Source: Breznakiella homolactica (GTDB lineage Bacteria > Spirochaetota > Spirochaetia > Treponematales > Breznakiellaceae). Taken from it: a stretch of 64,000 nucleotides of DNA. The notes beneath the pieces are model-generated. The model saw nothing but the letters and a program-made list of their open reading frames with translations, did not search any database and was not told where the DNA came from. Made by a program: the position numbers and the translations under genes. The stretch is from NCBI RefSeq assembly GCF_016616095.2, contig NZ_CP067089.2, forward strand, positions 2,356,001 to 2,420,000, given 5' to 3'. Positions 1 through 8,673 of the stretch are shown piece after piece; position 1 is the first letter of the stretch; each line of letters begins with the position of its first letter.

Positions 1-1123
1 GAATAAGCACGTCATTCAGGAATTTGACATTGGGATCGTCCACAACCTGGACGCCCTTAACCACATCAACCACGGGTTTGTAGCAGGCGATAACCTTATT
101 GGCGTTTTCCGGCCGGAGCATAAACTCAATAAACTTCATGGTATTGGGAATATTGTCGCGGTCCGCGAATGAGGGCACCGCGATTCCGGTTCCCGGTCCG
201 CCGAAGGGCTGGGAGAATGAACCCGGTACCATTATCGGGAATTCCAGGATCCCCAGTTCAAAATCGGGAGCCTGTGACTGGAGCAGCTGGAAATTGTGGG
301 TGTGCATCATGGCGGCTTTCTGCTGGAGGAACGCGGCCTTCATGCCGTCGCCGTTTGTATCGAGACTGTCACTGGTGAGAACACCGGCGTCAAAGAATCT
401 TTTTATCGCCTCAAGTCCGGCGATTTCCTCGGGGCTGTTGAAACTCCGGGTCCCCGCGAGGAAATCCTGGGTATACTCAATAGGTTTGTTGCCGGTGGTC
501 TGGGCAAAGGTGGTAAAGAACAGGTTCGACCAGTAGGAAGCATCCTTGCCTCTGAAGATCAGGGGAATTATGTTCTTCTTTTGTTTAATGGTATTGGACG
601 CGGCTACCAGTTCCTCAAAGGTCTTCGGCGGAGCGATACCCAATTCATCAAACATTGTTTTGTTGTAGTAAATAAACCCTGCCGCCGAATTGCCGTAGGG
701 GAAGCCCCAGAGACGACCGCCGATGGTGTAGGAATCCAGCATGCCATCCTTGAACCGGGACCGGTAGGGTTCCATCAGTTCGGAGATATCCATAAGGGAT
801 CCGGATCTGGCTACAATCGAGTTGATCAGGCCGGCGCCGACGGTTACCAGGTCGACTTTTTCACCGGCGAGCTTCGCGGCGGACATGTTCTGGGGAACTT
901 CGTTCCATTTCCCCTGCCAGCGGATGGTGAGCTTGATCCCCGTCTCCGCCTCGAAATCCCGGGCCAGTTCTTCCCAGGCTTCATCCTCACCGGCGTACAT
1001 ACGGGCATTCCCCATAATTACAACTTCATTGCTCTGGGGCTTTTGTTCATTTGATTTTGAACAGCCGGCAAAGAATGCAAACAGCATCGCTGCCATAACA
1101 AAAAACCATAGCGTCTTTTTCAT
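1..1123 (-). CDS. Sugar ABC transporter substrate-binding lipoprotein, 3' end outside window
   Basis: Family 1 extracellular solute-binding protein (SBP_bac_1 type) that would deliver a sugar to the two permeases encoded just upstream. The ATG at 1123 is preceded by AAAGGAG. The N-terminus is a lipoprotein signal: a charged start, a hydrophobic stretch and the lipobox FAGC with Cys21 as the lipidation site. About 374 residues are readable, then the frame runs off the left window edge, so the C-terminus is missing. Segments such as the GFPYG and YYNKTMFDELG stretches are typical of this family. It is the last visible gene of the minus-strand operon that begins with ribokinase at 7363, so the ligand is probably a pentose or a related polyol. 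The ligand itself cannot be read from sequence. Confidence 0.9.
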   Translation of the reverse strand, partial: MKKTLWFFVMAAMLFAFFAGCSKSNEQKPQSNEVVIMGNARMYAGEDEAWEELARDFEAETGIKLTIRWQGKWNEVPQNMSAAKLAGEKVDLVTVGAGLINSIVARSGSLMDISELMEPYRSRFKDGMLDSYTIGGRLWGFPYGNSAAGFIYYNKTMFDELGIAPPKTFEELVAASNTIKQKKNIIPLIFRGKDASYWSNLFFTTFAQTTGNKPIEYTQDFLAGTRSFNSPEEIAGLEAIKRFFDAGVLTSDSLDTNGDGMKAAFLQQKAAMMHTHNFQLLQSQAPDFELGILEFPIMVPGSFSQPFGGPGTGIAVPSFADRDNIPNTMKFIEFMLRPENANKVIACYKPVVDVVKGVQVVDDPNVKFLNDVLI

Positions 1124-1169
1124 AAACCACTCCTTTTCATCTATTAAACATACTGTCTGTATGCCAATA

Positions 1170-2006
1170 TCATCCTTTAACGGCGCCTGATGTTACGCCT
1201 TTTACAAATGTTTTCTGCGTGAGCAGATACACAATTACCACGGGCAGCGTCGCCATTACCAAAGCGGCAAACATTTCCGGATAATGGATCGTATCCTGGT
1301 TGGCGAAACTGGCCATACCCAGGGGCAGTGTCTGGAGCTCGGAACTGCGTATCAGAAGATTGGCGCGGAGATATTCGTTCCAGTTTGCCAGACCGCTGAA
1401 TATAATCTGGGTCGTAATCCCGGGAACCGCCAGCGGAAGGATCACGGATACAAAACTCCTGAACCGTGAACAGCCGTCTATCCGGGCGGCTTCTTCCAGA
1501 GACTTCGGCAATGAAATAAAAAACGACCGCATGATGAACATCCCGAAACTGATCGCCTGTCCGGCGTATACTAGGACGAGGCCGAGCCGGGTATTGAGGA
1601 GTCCCATCTGGTTTACCGTAGTAAACGTCGGCATTGCCAGAACTCCGGCGGGCATCATAATTCCCAGGAGCAGGAACGTGTAAATGATTTTCTTTCCCTT
1701 AAAATTAACCCGGGCCAATGCGTATCCGGCGCAGCAGTTTATTGGAATAAGGATACAGAGGAAACTGCCCGTAGTGAGAACGCTGTTGAGGAATTTCCGG
1801 CCGAAGTCCGCCCGCTTCCAGGCGTTAGCGTAATTGGTAAACTGAGGAGATTCCGCCACACCCCAGACATTGCTGAAAAATTCCATCTCCGTTTTAAGGG
1901 ACCCGCTGAGCATCCAGAATATCGGATACATGGTTATGAGAAGGAAAAATAAAATCAGCAAATATAAGAAAGCGTTTTTTATGTATTGGTATTGATTTCT
2001 ATTCAT
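1170..2006 (-). CDS. Sugar ABC transporter permease, MalG/CarB-like
   Basis: Inner-membrane permease of a carbohydrate ABC importer, 278 residues with about six hydrophobic segments. The cytoplasmic EAA loop is visible near the C-terminal third (EEAARIDGCSRFRSFVSVI, then LPLAVPG); it contacts the ATPase. It pairs with the MalF-like permease immediately upstream, and the two reading frames overlap slightly. I chose the ATG at 2006, which has AGGGATGAG just before it, over an in-frame ATG at 2015 with no room for a ribosome site. No ATPase gene lies in the operon, so a shared MsmK/MalK-type ATPase encoded elsewhere is likely, as is common for this importer class. Confidence 0.9.
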   Translation of the reverse strand: MNRNQYQYIKNAFLYLLILFFLLITMYPIFWMLSGSLKTEMEFFSNVWGVAESPQFTNYANAWKRADFGRKFLNSVLTTGSFLCILIPINCCAGYALARVNFKGKKIIYTFLLLGIMMPAGVLAMPTFTTVNQMGLLNTRLGLVLVYAGQAISFGMFIMRSFFISLPKSLEEAARIDGCSRFRSFVSVILPLAVPGITTQIIFSGLANWNEYLRANLLIRSSELQTLPLGMASFANQDTIHYPEMFAALVMATLPVVIVYLLTQKTFVKGVTSGAVKG

Positions 2007-2910
2007 AATTCTCATCCCTGGTCATTGTCTTGAGCTGTATAAATCCGAAGACCGCGACAAAGGCAACAAGGACCACACTCATTGCGTTGGCTTTTCCCAT
2101 ATTGGAAAATCTGAAAGCCGTTCCCATGATATGGGTCAGCACAACTTCGGTTGAATGGAAAGGTCCGCCCTCGGTCATAATGTTTACGACATCGAAATTG
2201 TTTACAAACGCGCCGGTAAGAGCCAGCAGGATACTCAGCACAATGGTACTGTTCAGCTGGGGAATTGTGACGGAGATAAATTTTCTCAGACCGCTGGCGC
2301 CGTCAATATCGGCGGCTTCATATAACTCCTGCGGAATGGCCTGCAGTCCGGCCATAAACAGAACCGCGTGGAATCCCATACATTTCCAGACATCCACAGC
2401 TATAACCGAAAAAAGCGCGATATTCGGGTCGCTGAGCCATCCCTTGATAAGGAATTCCGCGTTGATAAGCCGGAGAAAAGAATTGAGAAGCCCGAATGTG
2501 GGGTTGTATATCCAGATCCACAGAACACCGACGACGACATAAGAAAACGTATAGGGAATATAGGTACATACCCTGAAGAAATAATTCCCCCGGATTTTCT
2601 GGACGAATATCAGCGCCAGTACCAGACCCAGTATGTTTTTAAAGATGGGCGAGCATAACGCGTACAGAAGAGTATTTCCCAGGGACTGCCAGAAAACGGG
2701 ATCCCTGAAAACGAAAACATAGTTTCTTATCCCAAGCCACTTCATTTCACCCATACCGTCCCAGCGGTGGAAACTAATCCAAATGCCCTGGAAGAAAGGA
2801 TATATAACGAACAAGGCAAACAAAATAACCGCGGGCGCGCACATCAGGTAACCGAATGACTGATCAAAAAATTTGTTAATCCTTAATCTGGATCTTTCAT
2901 TTCTGTTCAT
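1999..2910 (-). CDS. Sugar ABC transporter permease, MalF/UgpA-like
   Basis: First of the two membrane permeases of the importer, 303 residues with a basic N-terminus and six predicted membrane spans. The EAA motif reads YEAADIDGASGLRKFISVT followed by IPQLNS. The start is taken at the ATG at 2910, six bases after AAGGA, rather than the in-frame TTG two codons upstream. It lies close behind the carrier gene (ends at 2920) and overlaps the MalG-like permease gene at its 3' end, so translational coupling is likely. Confidence 0.9.
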   Translation of the reverse strand: MNRNERSRLRINKFFDQSFGYLMCAPAVILFALFVIYPFFQGIWISFHRWDGMGEMKWLGIRNYVFVFRDPVFWQSLGNTLLYALCSPIFKNILGLVLALIFVQKIRGNYFFRVCTYIPYTFSYVVVGVLWIWIYNPTFGLLNSFLRLINAEFLIKGWLSDPNIALFSVIAVDVWKCMGFHAVLFMAGLQAIPQELYEAADIDGASGLRKFISVTIPQLNSTIVLSILLALTGAFVNNFDVVNIMTEGGPFHSTEVVLTHIMGTAFRFSNMGKANAMSVVLVAFVAVFGFIQLKTMTRDENYE

Positions 2911-2919
2911 AAACAATCC

Positions 2920-3906
2920 TTACCGGTAAAAACTCCGGGACAGCAGTAAAATCCCGATCACATAAATTGCGATTCCGCAAACCAGGACTGCGTAGGTCCT
3001 GCTTTTGGCTCCCTGGTATTCCTTGTGGTAGATACCCCACAGATAAGTCCACATATTCGCGGTCCGGCCGATGAGCCACGAAACGGCAACACTGAGCGCA
3101 TGGGATGAAATAACGTGAATCAGATTGCCGCCGTAATGGCAGAGACCGCAGAACGAGGAAATGAGAATTGCCTTTTTGTATTTTTTACTGAAGAGGGTCT
3201 TCCATTGTTTGTTCTTTGATAGAAAGAAGGCGGAGTATATCATCGTTCCGGCGAAAGAGCCGAAGGCCAGCAAACCTACGCAGACAAGCGGCGGGAAGCC
3301 GCCATCTGAGAATTTCGTTTTAACTCCCAAGGACATTCCCAGAGGATAGGCAGCCACCAGTAGGGAGCTCAGTACCAGCAGCAGGGCCGCCTTTGAGTCC
3401 TGGGTTTTTGCCGGCCGTGACGACGCTTTCGACAGGTCCTTATCCCGCAGTTTTCCGGAAAACTGACAGACCAGAGTTGCTATGATGAGTACAAACGCAC
3501 TGAAAAAAATCATCCCGACGGATACATTTTCCGGCAGACCGCCGAGCATTACCGTCAGCAGCGTTCCAAGGAGCACACCGCAGGTGGCGCTCACTGAATT
3601 GGAAAGAATCAGGCCAACCTTATCAATGACACTCATCTGGAGCTGCATGCCAATAGCCATGGACGCTCCGCAGAGACAGACCACAGCAGCCAGTCCCGGA
3701 CTTGATCGGATTGCCGTAAAGATATGAACGGGATTAACCAGTTCATTTACCAGGATGACACCCCAGACCAGAACCAGGGACGCGAAATACAGCCAGATCA
3801 TAAACGAAGGCAATGGAAAATCACCGGTGTACTTTCTGGCCTGAAGCCAGGAACCCCAAAGAAACGCGGCGAATAAAACCAGAAAAATAGCCGTTGCAGC
3901 AGACAC
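2920..3906 (-). CDS. Drug/metabolite-superfamily carrier, RhaT/GRP-like sugar transporter
   Basis: Integral membrane protein of about 328 residues with about ten hydrophobic segments in two halves, the layout of the DMT superfamily. The last third (a GNLIH stretch, then IGRTANMWTYLWGIYHKEY) resembles the L-rhamnose/proton symporter RhaT and glucose/ribose uptake (GRP) carriers. That assignment is from recall of the family, not from an alignment. I use the GTG at 3906, seven bases after AAGGAAGG; a TTG two codons earlier sits too close to that site. A secondary carrier inside an ABC sugar operon is unusual. It could export a product or provide a second, low-affinity uptake route. Confidence 0.65.
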   Translation of the reverse strand: MSAATAIFLVLFAAFLWGSWLQARKYTGDFPLPSFMIWLYFASLVLVWGVILVNELVNPVHIFTAIRSSPGLAAVVCLCGASMAIGMQLQMSVIDKVGLILSNSVSATCGVLLGTLLTVMLGGLPENVSVGMIFFSAFVLIIATLVCQFSGKLRDKDLSKASSRPAKTQDSKAALLLVLSSLLVAAYPLGMSLGVKTKFSDGGFPPLVCVGLLAFGSFAGTMIYSAFFLSKNKQWKTLFSKKYKKAILISSFCGLCHYGGNLIHVISSHALSVAVSWLIGRTANMWTYLWGIYHKEYQGAKSRTYAVLVCGIAIYVIGILLLSRSFYR

Positions 3907-3922
3907 TATCAAGCCTTCCTTT

Positions 3923-4996
3923 TTATACCGGGACCGCCCGGATTATTTCACCGGCCAATCTGATATCATGTACGGCATCCCTGCCGCTGGTAATGGGTTC
4001 TGAATCGTTAACAATGCATTCATAAAAATGCATCAGCTCACTGCGGTACGCCTCATGGAAGGATGCGGAGACAACACTTTCCCGGGGACTGTCGGTGCCT
4101 TCGGCATTGTCGCAGATATAAACTTTCGAAGGGGCGTTTTTAAGGTACGGCCAGGGAAACACGAGTGACAGGTTCACTAAATCTGAATATACCGTAATGG
4201 ATTCATCCCAGATTGACCGCTTCATAACCAAGCCGCTTTCCAATACGCATTCTATGTCGCCGAAACGCAGCACCGCGGTGGTAAAACTGTTTTTATAAAC
4301 ATCAGCGAAAAGAATCTTCGGTTCATTGCCGAAAAGATGGCGCATTAAAACCAGATCATGGGAAAATACGCCCAGCAGAAGGCTGTACGCTCCCAGTAAA
4401 TGCTTCCGGTCGCCGCCGATCTCGCTGAGCATGGCAGCATTGGTTTTCTCCTTGCCTTCCAGCAGAACCGCTTCCGGAATATCACTCCCGGTGATTACGT
4501 CAAAAACATTTTTTGTGTAGGAAAAGGAACCGCCGAAATCATGGATCTTAACCATGCTGATATTGGTCATATTGTTTATCTGATTCCGCGCGAAATCAAA
4601 CCCGGTATCGTAGCGTTTCATGTAGCCGACCATGAGCTTAACATTGTTTGCTTCAGCCGCGTCCGCCATTTTTTCGGCTTCGGCTAAACTGAAACCAAAG
4701 GGTTTTTCCACAAAAATATGTTTTTTCGCGTTCGCCGCTTTTACGGCCGGTTCACAGTGGTCTTTGGAACAGATAAAAACCGCGTCCAAATCTGGATCCG
4801 TGAGAAATAAATCGCAGTCCGTAAAAAGCTTTTCCGCGGGAACCTGGTATTTTACGCCGACTTTCTCCACGGTCTCTCTGGAAATATCACAAAGGGAATG
4901 GATGTTAAACCCATCAAGGTCGTGGAGGTAGGGCAAATGCATTATCTGCGCAATCTGGCCGCAGCCAAGAATACCCGCATTGATTTTCCGTTTCAT
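3923..4996 (-). CDS. Gfo/Idh/MocA-family oxidoreductase
   Basis: NAD(P)-dependent sugar or cyclitol dehydrogenase, 357 residues. A Rossmann fold begins at residue 5 (AGILGCGQIAQIMHLP), and the catalytic EKP signature is present (VEKPFGFSLAEAEKMAD), with the lysine that acts in hydride transfer. The C-terminal half is the alpha/beta substrate domain. It follows the zinc dehydrogenase with a 12-base gap in the same operon, so the two may act in sequence on one polyol or sugar. The substrate is not predictable; relatives act on inositol, glucose and related compounds. Confidence 0.88.
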   Translation of the reverse strand: MKRKINAGILGCGQIAQIMHLPYLHDLDGFNIHSLCDISRETVEKVGVKYQVPAEKLFTDCDLFLTDPDLDAVFICSKDHCEPAVKAANAKKHIFVEKPFGFSLAEAEKMADAAEANNVKLMVGYMKRYDTGFDFARNQINNMTNISMVKIHDFGGSFSYTKNVFDVITGSDIPEAVLLEGKEKTNAAMLSEIGGDRKHLLGAYSLLLGVFSHDLVLMRHLFGNEPKILFADVYKNSFTTAVLRFGDIECVLESGLVMKRSIWDESITVYSDLVNLSLVFPWPYLKNAPSKVYICDNAEGTDSPRESVVSASFHEAYRSELMHFYECIVNDSEPITSGRDAVHDIRLAGEIIRAVPV

Positions 4997-5008
4997 ACCG
5001 TTCCGCCT

Positions 5009-6028
5009 TTAAGGTTTAATGATGATTTTGATTGCCTGGCCGGAAGCCAGCTTCTTTATACCACTGTGTATTTCATCCAGAGGCATCACATCGGTAATCA
5101 GTGAGGCTAAATCAATGCTTTTCTCCTCGATGATTTTAATGGCCTGGGGAAAGGTAGCGTTGGCGAGCCAGGTGCCGAGCACGGCGATTTCCTTTGTGGT
5201 AATTTCCGACTGAGCTATTTCAGTTCTGGAATTCTTATTCACCCCGAACAGAACAACGGAGCCCCCTTTTCTGACCAGCTGTATAGAGGGAGCAATCTGA
5301 GAACCGGTCATGTCAAAGACGAAATCAGCTCCGATTTCGGTTTTATCGTAAATCACTTTTCGGGCGTCATCTTTGAGGGGATTCAATACCGAACCGAGGT
5401 TCAGCTTGCGGGCGAAATCGATTCTGTATTCCGAAGTTTCCAGTATAAAAAGGTTTGCGATGCCGGAGGCTTTTAATAACATTGCGGCCATAAGACCGAT
5501 AGGCCCTGCTCCAATGACAACGGCGCTGTCACCGGGTTTTATATTAACCTTATTGAGACCGTTAATGGCGCAGGCAAGCGGTTCCGCGCAGGCGGCGGTT
5601 TCGGGAGAGACGGTTTTATCAATTTTATACGCAACCTTTGAATGAATGCACACGTATTTCGCGAAGGCACCATCGTAATCAATGCCCAAAGCTTCGATAT
5701 TGCTGCACTGGTTGGGCAGGTTTTTTCTGCAGTATACGCAGACTCCGCAGTAGTTGTTCGGATTTACAACCACCCGGTCACCAACGTCGAGATGGGTAAC
5801 GTTTTTTCCTTTTTCGATAATAGTTCCGCACAGCTCATGGCCAAGTGTTGTCCCGTCGGTTGCGATATACCCAGGCGGATCAGCGGTTATGTGAACATCG
5901 GTTCCGCAGATACTTACCGCTTCCACTTCCACAAGAACATGGTAATCACCCGCGAGGGAAGGAACCGGTACATCCTTCAGCACAAAACTTCCCTGTTTCT
6001 CAAAGACCGCAGCTTTCATTGTGTCCAT
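5009..6028 (-). CDS. Zinc-dependent medium-chain alcohol/polyol dehydrogenase
   Basis: Medium-chain dehydrogenase of the sorbitol/threonine dehydrogenase group, 339 residues. Catalytic zinc ligands are visible in SICGTDVH and LGHELCG. The structural zinc loop is complete (CGVCVYCRKNLPNQC). The NAD-binding motif is GAGPIGLMAA. The start at 6028 has AAGGAG six bases upstream. It lies between rbsD and the Gfo/Idh/MocA gene, which suggests oxidation of a sugar alcohol or ketose reduction within the ribose-like pathway. Confidence 0.9.
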   Translation of the reverse strand: MDTMKAAVFEKQGSFVLKDVPVPSLAGDYHVLVEVEAVSICGTDVHITADPPGYIATDGTTLGHELCGTIIEKGKNVTHLDVGDRVVVNPNNYCGVCVYCRKNLPNQCSNIEALGIDYDGAFAKYVCIHSKVAYKIDKTVSPETAACAEPLACAINGLNKVNIKPGDSAVVIGAGPIGLMAAMLLKASGIANLFILETSEYRIDFARKLNLGSVLNPLKDDARKVIYDKTEIGADFVFDMTGSQIAPSIQLVRKGGSVVLFGVNKNSRTEIAQSEITTKEIAVLGTWLANATFPQAIKIIEEKSIDLASLITDVMPLDEIHSGIKKLASGQAIKIIIKP

Positions 6029-6038
6029 ACCAATCTCC

Positions 6039-6434
6039 TTAAAAATTTACCCCGCCCACAAGAATGATATTCGCATAAGGGGAACATTCGCCGGTCCTGA
6101 TAAAAGCGACCGCTCTTTCGGTAATCTTTTTAAATTCCTCATGGGGTACACTTGTCCCCGCGACACCTTTCAGGGATTCCTCCAACGCGCTGTACAGCTC
6201 CGGGTTTTTAGCGGTTATTTCTCCGGCAGCAATATAAGACTCAACGGCTAGTTCCGGCAGAACAGCATTGAGTACATCCATAAATGAAGGGATGCCGCTG
6301 GTAAGGGAAATATCTATCACCTTTTTTCCGGGCGGTATCGGCAAGCCGGCGTCGCATAAAACGAGATACTGTGTATGACCAAGGGACGCGACAACTTCCA
6401 GTATCGCAGGATTCAGAATTCCGCTTTTTTTCAT
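6039..6434 (-). CDS. rbsD: D-ribose pyranase
   Basis: RbsD/FucU family mutarotase, 131 residues, the usual length. It interconverts pyranose and furanose forms so that ribokinase gets the furanose. The N-terminus carries the family signature (KSGILNPAILEVVASLGHT with the catalytic His, then DAGLPIPPG). Its start overlaps the rbsK stop by four bases (ATGA), so the two genes are translationally coupled. Confidence 0.92.
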   Translation of the reverse strand: MKKSGILNPAILEVVASLGHTQYLVLCDAGLPIPPGKKVIDISLTSGIPSFMDVLNAVLPELAVESYIAAGEITAKNPELYSALEESLKGVAGTSVPHEEFKKITERAVAFIRTGECSPYANIILVGGVNF

Positions 6435-7363
6435 ACCTGTTCTCCGTATTCCTTGATAAATTTTTCCACCTCCGTCCTGTCCGGGATGGAACTTTGCGCT
6501 CCGTTCCGGGACACTGAGAGGGAAGAGGCGAAATTGGCGAATATAATCGCATCCTCAACACTGCTATTTTCGGCAAGCCTGACCGCGACCGCCGCATTAA
6601 AGGTATCTCCGGCAGCGGTCGTATCAACGACATGTACATCAGGCGGCGGGTACAGTTTTGTCACCGTCGGAGAGACCAGCATAGCCCCCTTTGATCCGAG
6701 GGTAACGATCACATTCTTTACGCCCTTATTGAGAAAAAACCGCGCCGCTTCCTCTATATCCGGAAGCGAGTCCGTCTTCTTTCCCGACAGCTTCTCCAAT
6801 TCCGTTTCATTGGGGGTGAAATAATCTATTTTTGAAAGAATCTCATCGGGGATTTCCGCAGGAGCCGGCGCGGGGTTAAAAATAATAATCTTACCCGCTT
6901 CAAAAGCGCTGCCGACGGTATGATACACCGTCTCTTCCGGGACTTCCATCTGAAGTACCACAATGTCGGAATCCCTGATTATTTCATGGTGCCGCTGTAC
7001 ATAGGCAACATCACACAATCCGTTTGCGCCGGCGAGTACCACAATAGTGTTTTTTCCCTCATTGTTTACATAGATATACGCCGAACCAGTGGGCTGCAGA
7101 CCAGTGGTCTCCACCCGGGAATAATCAACACCGGCGGTTTTCATATTTTCAAGGATCAAATCACCGTGCTCGTCGCTGCCGACCAGACTTAAAAATGATA
7201 TATTTCCCCCAAGGCGCCCGCACGCGTATGCCTGGTTCGCCCCTTTTCCTCCGGGAAATTTATCAAGCTTTTTCCCCGCCACGGTCTCGCCCACCGCGGG
7301 AAAACGGTCAAGCTGTAGCACAATATCAACATTTGAGCTTCCGATTACGGCAATCCGTTTCAT
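6431..7363 (-). CDS. rbsK: Ribokinase
   Basis: PfkB-family sugar kinase, 310 residues, first gene of the operon. The N-terminal family signature is present (FPGGKGANQAYACGRLGG). The C-terminal catalytic motif reads DTTAAGDTFNAA, with Asp as the base and an anion hole; the usual DTxGAGD has Ala in place of Gly at the fourth position, a mild variant. A GGAG lies upstream of the ATG at 7363. Pairing with rbsD supports ribose or a close pentose as substrate. Confidence 0.9.
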   Translation of the reverse strand: MKRIAVIGSSNVDIVLQLDRFPAVGETVAGKKLDKFPGGKGANQAYACGRLGGNISFLSLVGSDEHGDLILENMKTAGVDYSRVETTGLQPTGSAYIYVNNEGKNTIVVLAGANGLCDVAYVQRHHEIIRDSDIVVLQMEVPEETVYHTVGSAFEAGKIIIFNPAPAPAEIPDEILSKIDYFTPNETELEKLSGKKTDSLPDIEEAARFFLNKGVKNVIVTLGSKGAMLVSPTVTKLYPPPDVHVVDTTAAGDTFNAAVAVRLAENSSVEDAIIFANFASSLSVSRNGAQSSIPDRTEVEKFIKEYGEQV

Positions 7364-7396
7364 TCAAACTCCAAACTGAAATATTTAATAAAATTG

Positions 7397-7424
7397 TTGT
7401 AAAATTTTAATTAAATGTTATAAT
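7397..7424 (+). promoter_or_regulatory. Predicted sigma-70 promoter for the LacI regulator
   Basis: TTGTAA at 7397-7402, a 16-base spacer and TATAAT at 7419-7424, in a very AT-rich divergent region between rbsK and the regulator gene. The box overlaps an AT-rich inverted repeat (ATTTAATAAAATT against AATTTTAATTAAAT), a possible binding site for the LacI protein that would control both directions. Confidence 0.55.
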
Positions 7425-7585
7425 GATTTTAGTGATATTTTAGCACAGCCTGCGGAGTTGTCAAGTTTTTTATTTACACAAATGCTTCGGCATCCGAAGG
7501 TATTTTTCAGGCAATGGAGTTACTTGAAAATGGAAAAACAAGTAACTATACTGTTTACACTTTACAGAGGTTCTTAGGGATTTAT

Positions 7586-8608
7586 ATGGAAGCTACCATT
7601 CATGATGTTGCCCAGAAAGCCGGAGTCTCAACAACGACAGTATCCTTTGTGTTTAATAACCGTAAGGGTGTCAGCGAAAAAACAAGAAAGATTGTGCTGG
7701 ACGCCGCTAAATCCCTCGGGTATAAAAGCAATGTATCAAACAATTCCGGCAAAAAAAACGGATCAATCTGTTTTCTTAAAATTGCTTCCCACGGGCATAT
7801 TGTCAATCCCGATCATAATGTCTTTATCGCCGATTATATTGACGGCATAGAGAAAGAGGCCCGTAAATCCGGTTTTTCCCTGGAGATACTGAACTATCCG
7901 GTTTTTGATATCAACGCCATAACCAAGGATCTGAAAAATTCCCGCTTTAACGGAGTGATCATCCTGGCGACAGAACTATCCTACAACGAGATAAGTTTGT
8001 TTACGCCGATACAGACGCCTAAGGTCTTTATGGATGTTACCTATCCGTTCTGCCCTTTTGATTTCGTTAATATGGATAATGAATCCGCCGTGTATACCGT
8101 GGTAAAAACTTTTCTGGATCACGGGCATACCAATATAGGATTAATTAAATCAAGCGCGGTTACCCAGAATTTCAAACTCCGGGAAAAGTATTTTTTTGAG
8201 GCCCTTTCGTATTTCGGGCTTGCGTCAAAAAAGGAATGGTGTTTTTCCGTGGATTCAACCTTTGAGAATTCCTACCACGAAATGTCACAGGTATTGAAAA
8301 AGTCACCATCCCTGCCGACCGCATTTTTCTGTGTATGCGATATAATTGCCCTCGGCTGCTGCAAAGCCTTCCGTGAAAAAGGCCTCAAGATCCCGCAAAA
8401 TATTTCAGTAATAGGATTTGATGATCTGCCGTCATGCCAGATGACGGAACCGTCATTAAGCTCGGTAAAGGTATCCAAGAAGGATATGGGAAAGACAGCG
8501 TTCCAGATTCTGCACAGGAAATTATTGAAAAGCGACAATATCCATAATGAAAAAGTTTTTATCAGCTGCGATCTGGTACTCCGTGACAGCCTCCAGTCCA
8601 GAAAATAA
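7586..8608 (+). CDS. LacI-family transcriptional regulator of the rbs-like operon
   Basis: Repressor of 340 residues. The DNA-binding helix-turn-helix covers about residues 3-24 (TIHDVAQKAGVSTTTVSFVFN), followed by the hinge helix and a periplasmic-binding-protein-like ligand domain. I start at the ATG at 7586 because the helix-turn-helix begins right there and AGGGA lies five bases upstream; the open frame extends 24 codons further but that part is not family-like. Divergent from rbsK, so it probably senses the imported sugar and represses the 7363-1 operon. Confidence 0.9.
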   Translation: MEATIHDVAQKAGVSTTTVSFVFNNRKGVSEKTRKIVLDAAKSLGYKSNVSNNSGKKNGSICFLKIASHGHIVNPDHNVFIADYIDGIEKEARKSGFSLEILNYPVFDINAITKDLKNSRFNGVIILATELSYNEISLFTPIQTPKVFMDVTYPFCPFDFVNMDNESAVYTVVKTFLDHGHTNIGLIKSSAVTQNFKLREKYFFEALSYFGLASKKEWCFSVDSTFENSYHEMSQVLKKSPSLPTAFFCVCDIIALGCCKAFREKGLKIPQNISVIGFDDLPSCQMTEPSLSSVKVSKKDMGKTAFQILHRKLLKSDNIHNEKVFISCDLVLRDSLQSRK

Positions 8609-8673
8609 ACCGGGCGGAGCCGGTCTATATTTTAGTGGCAAACAATTGAGAAATACCCCATAATAGACACATT

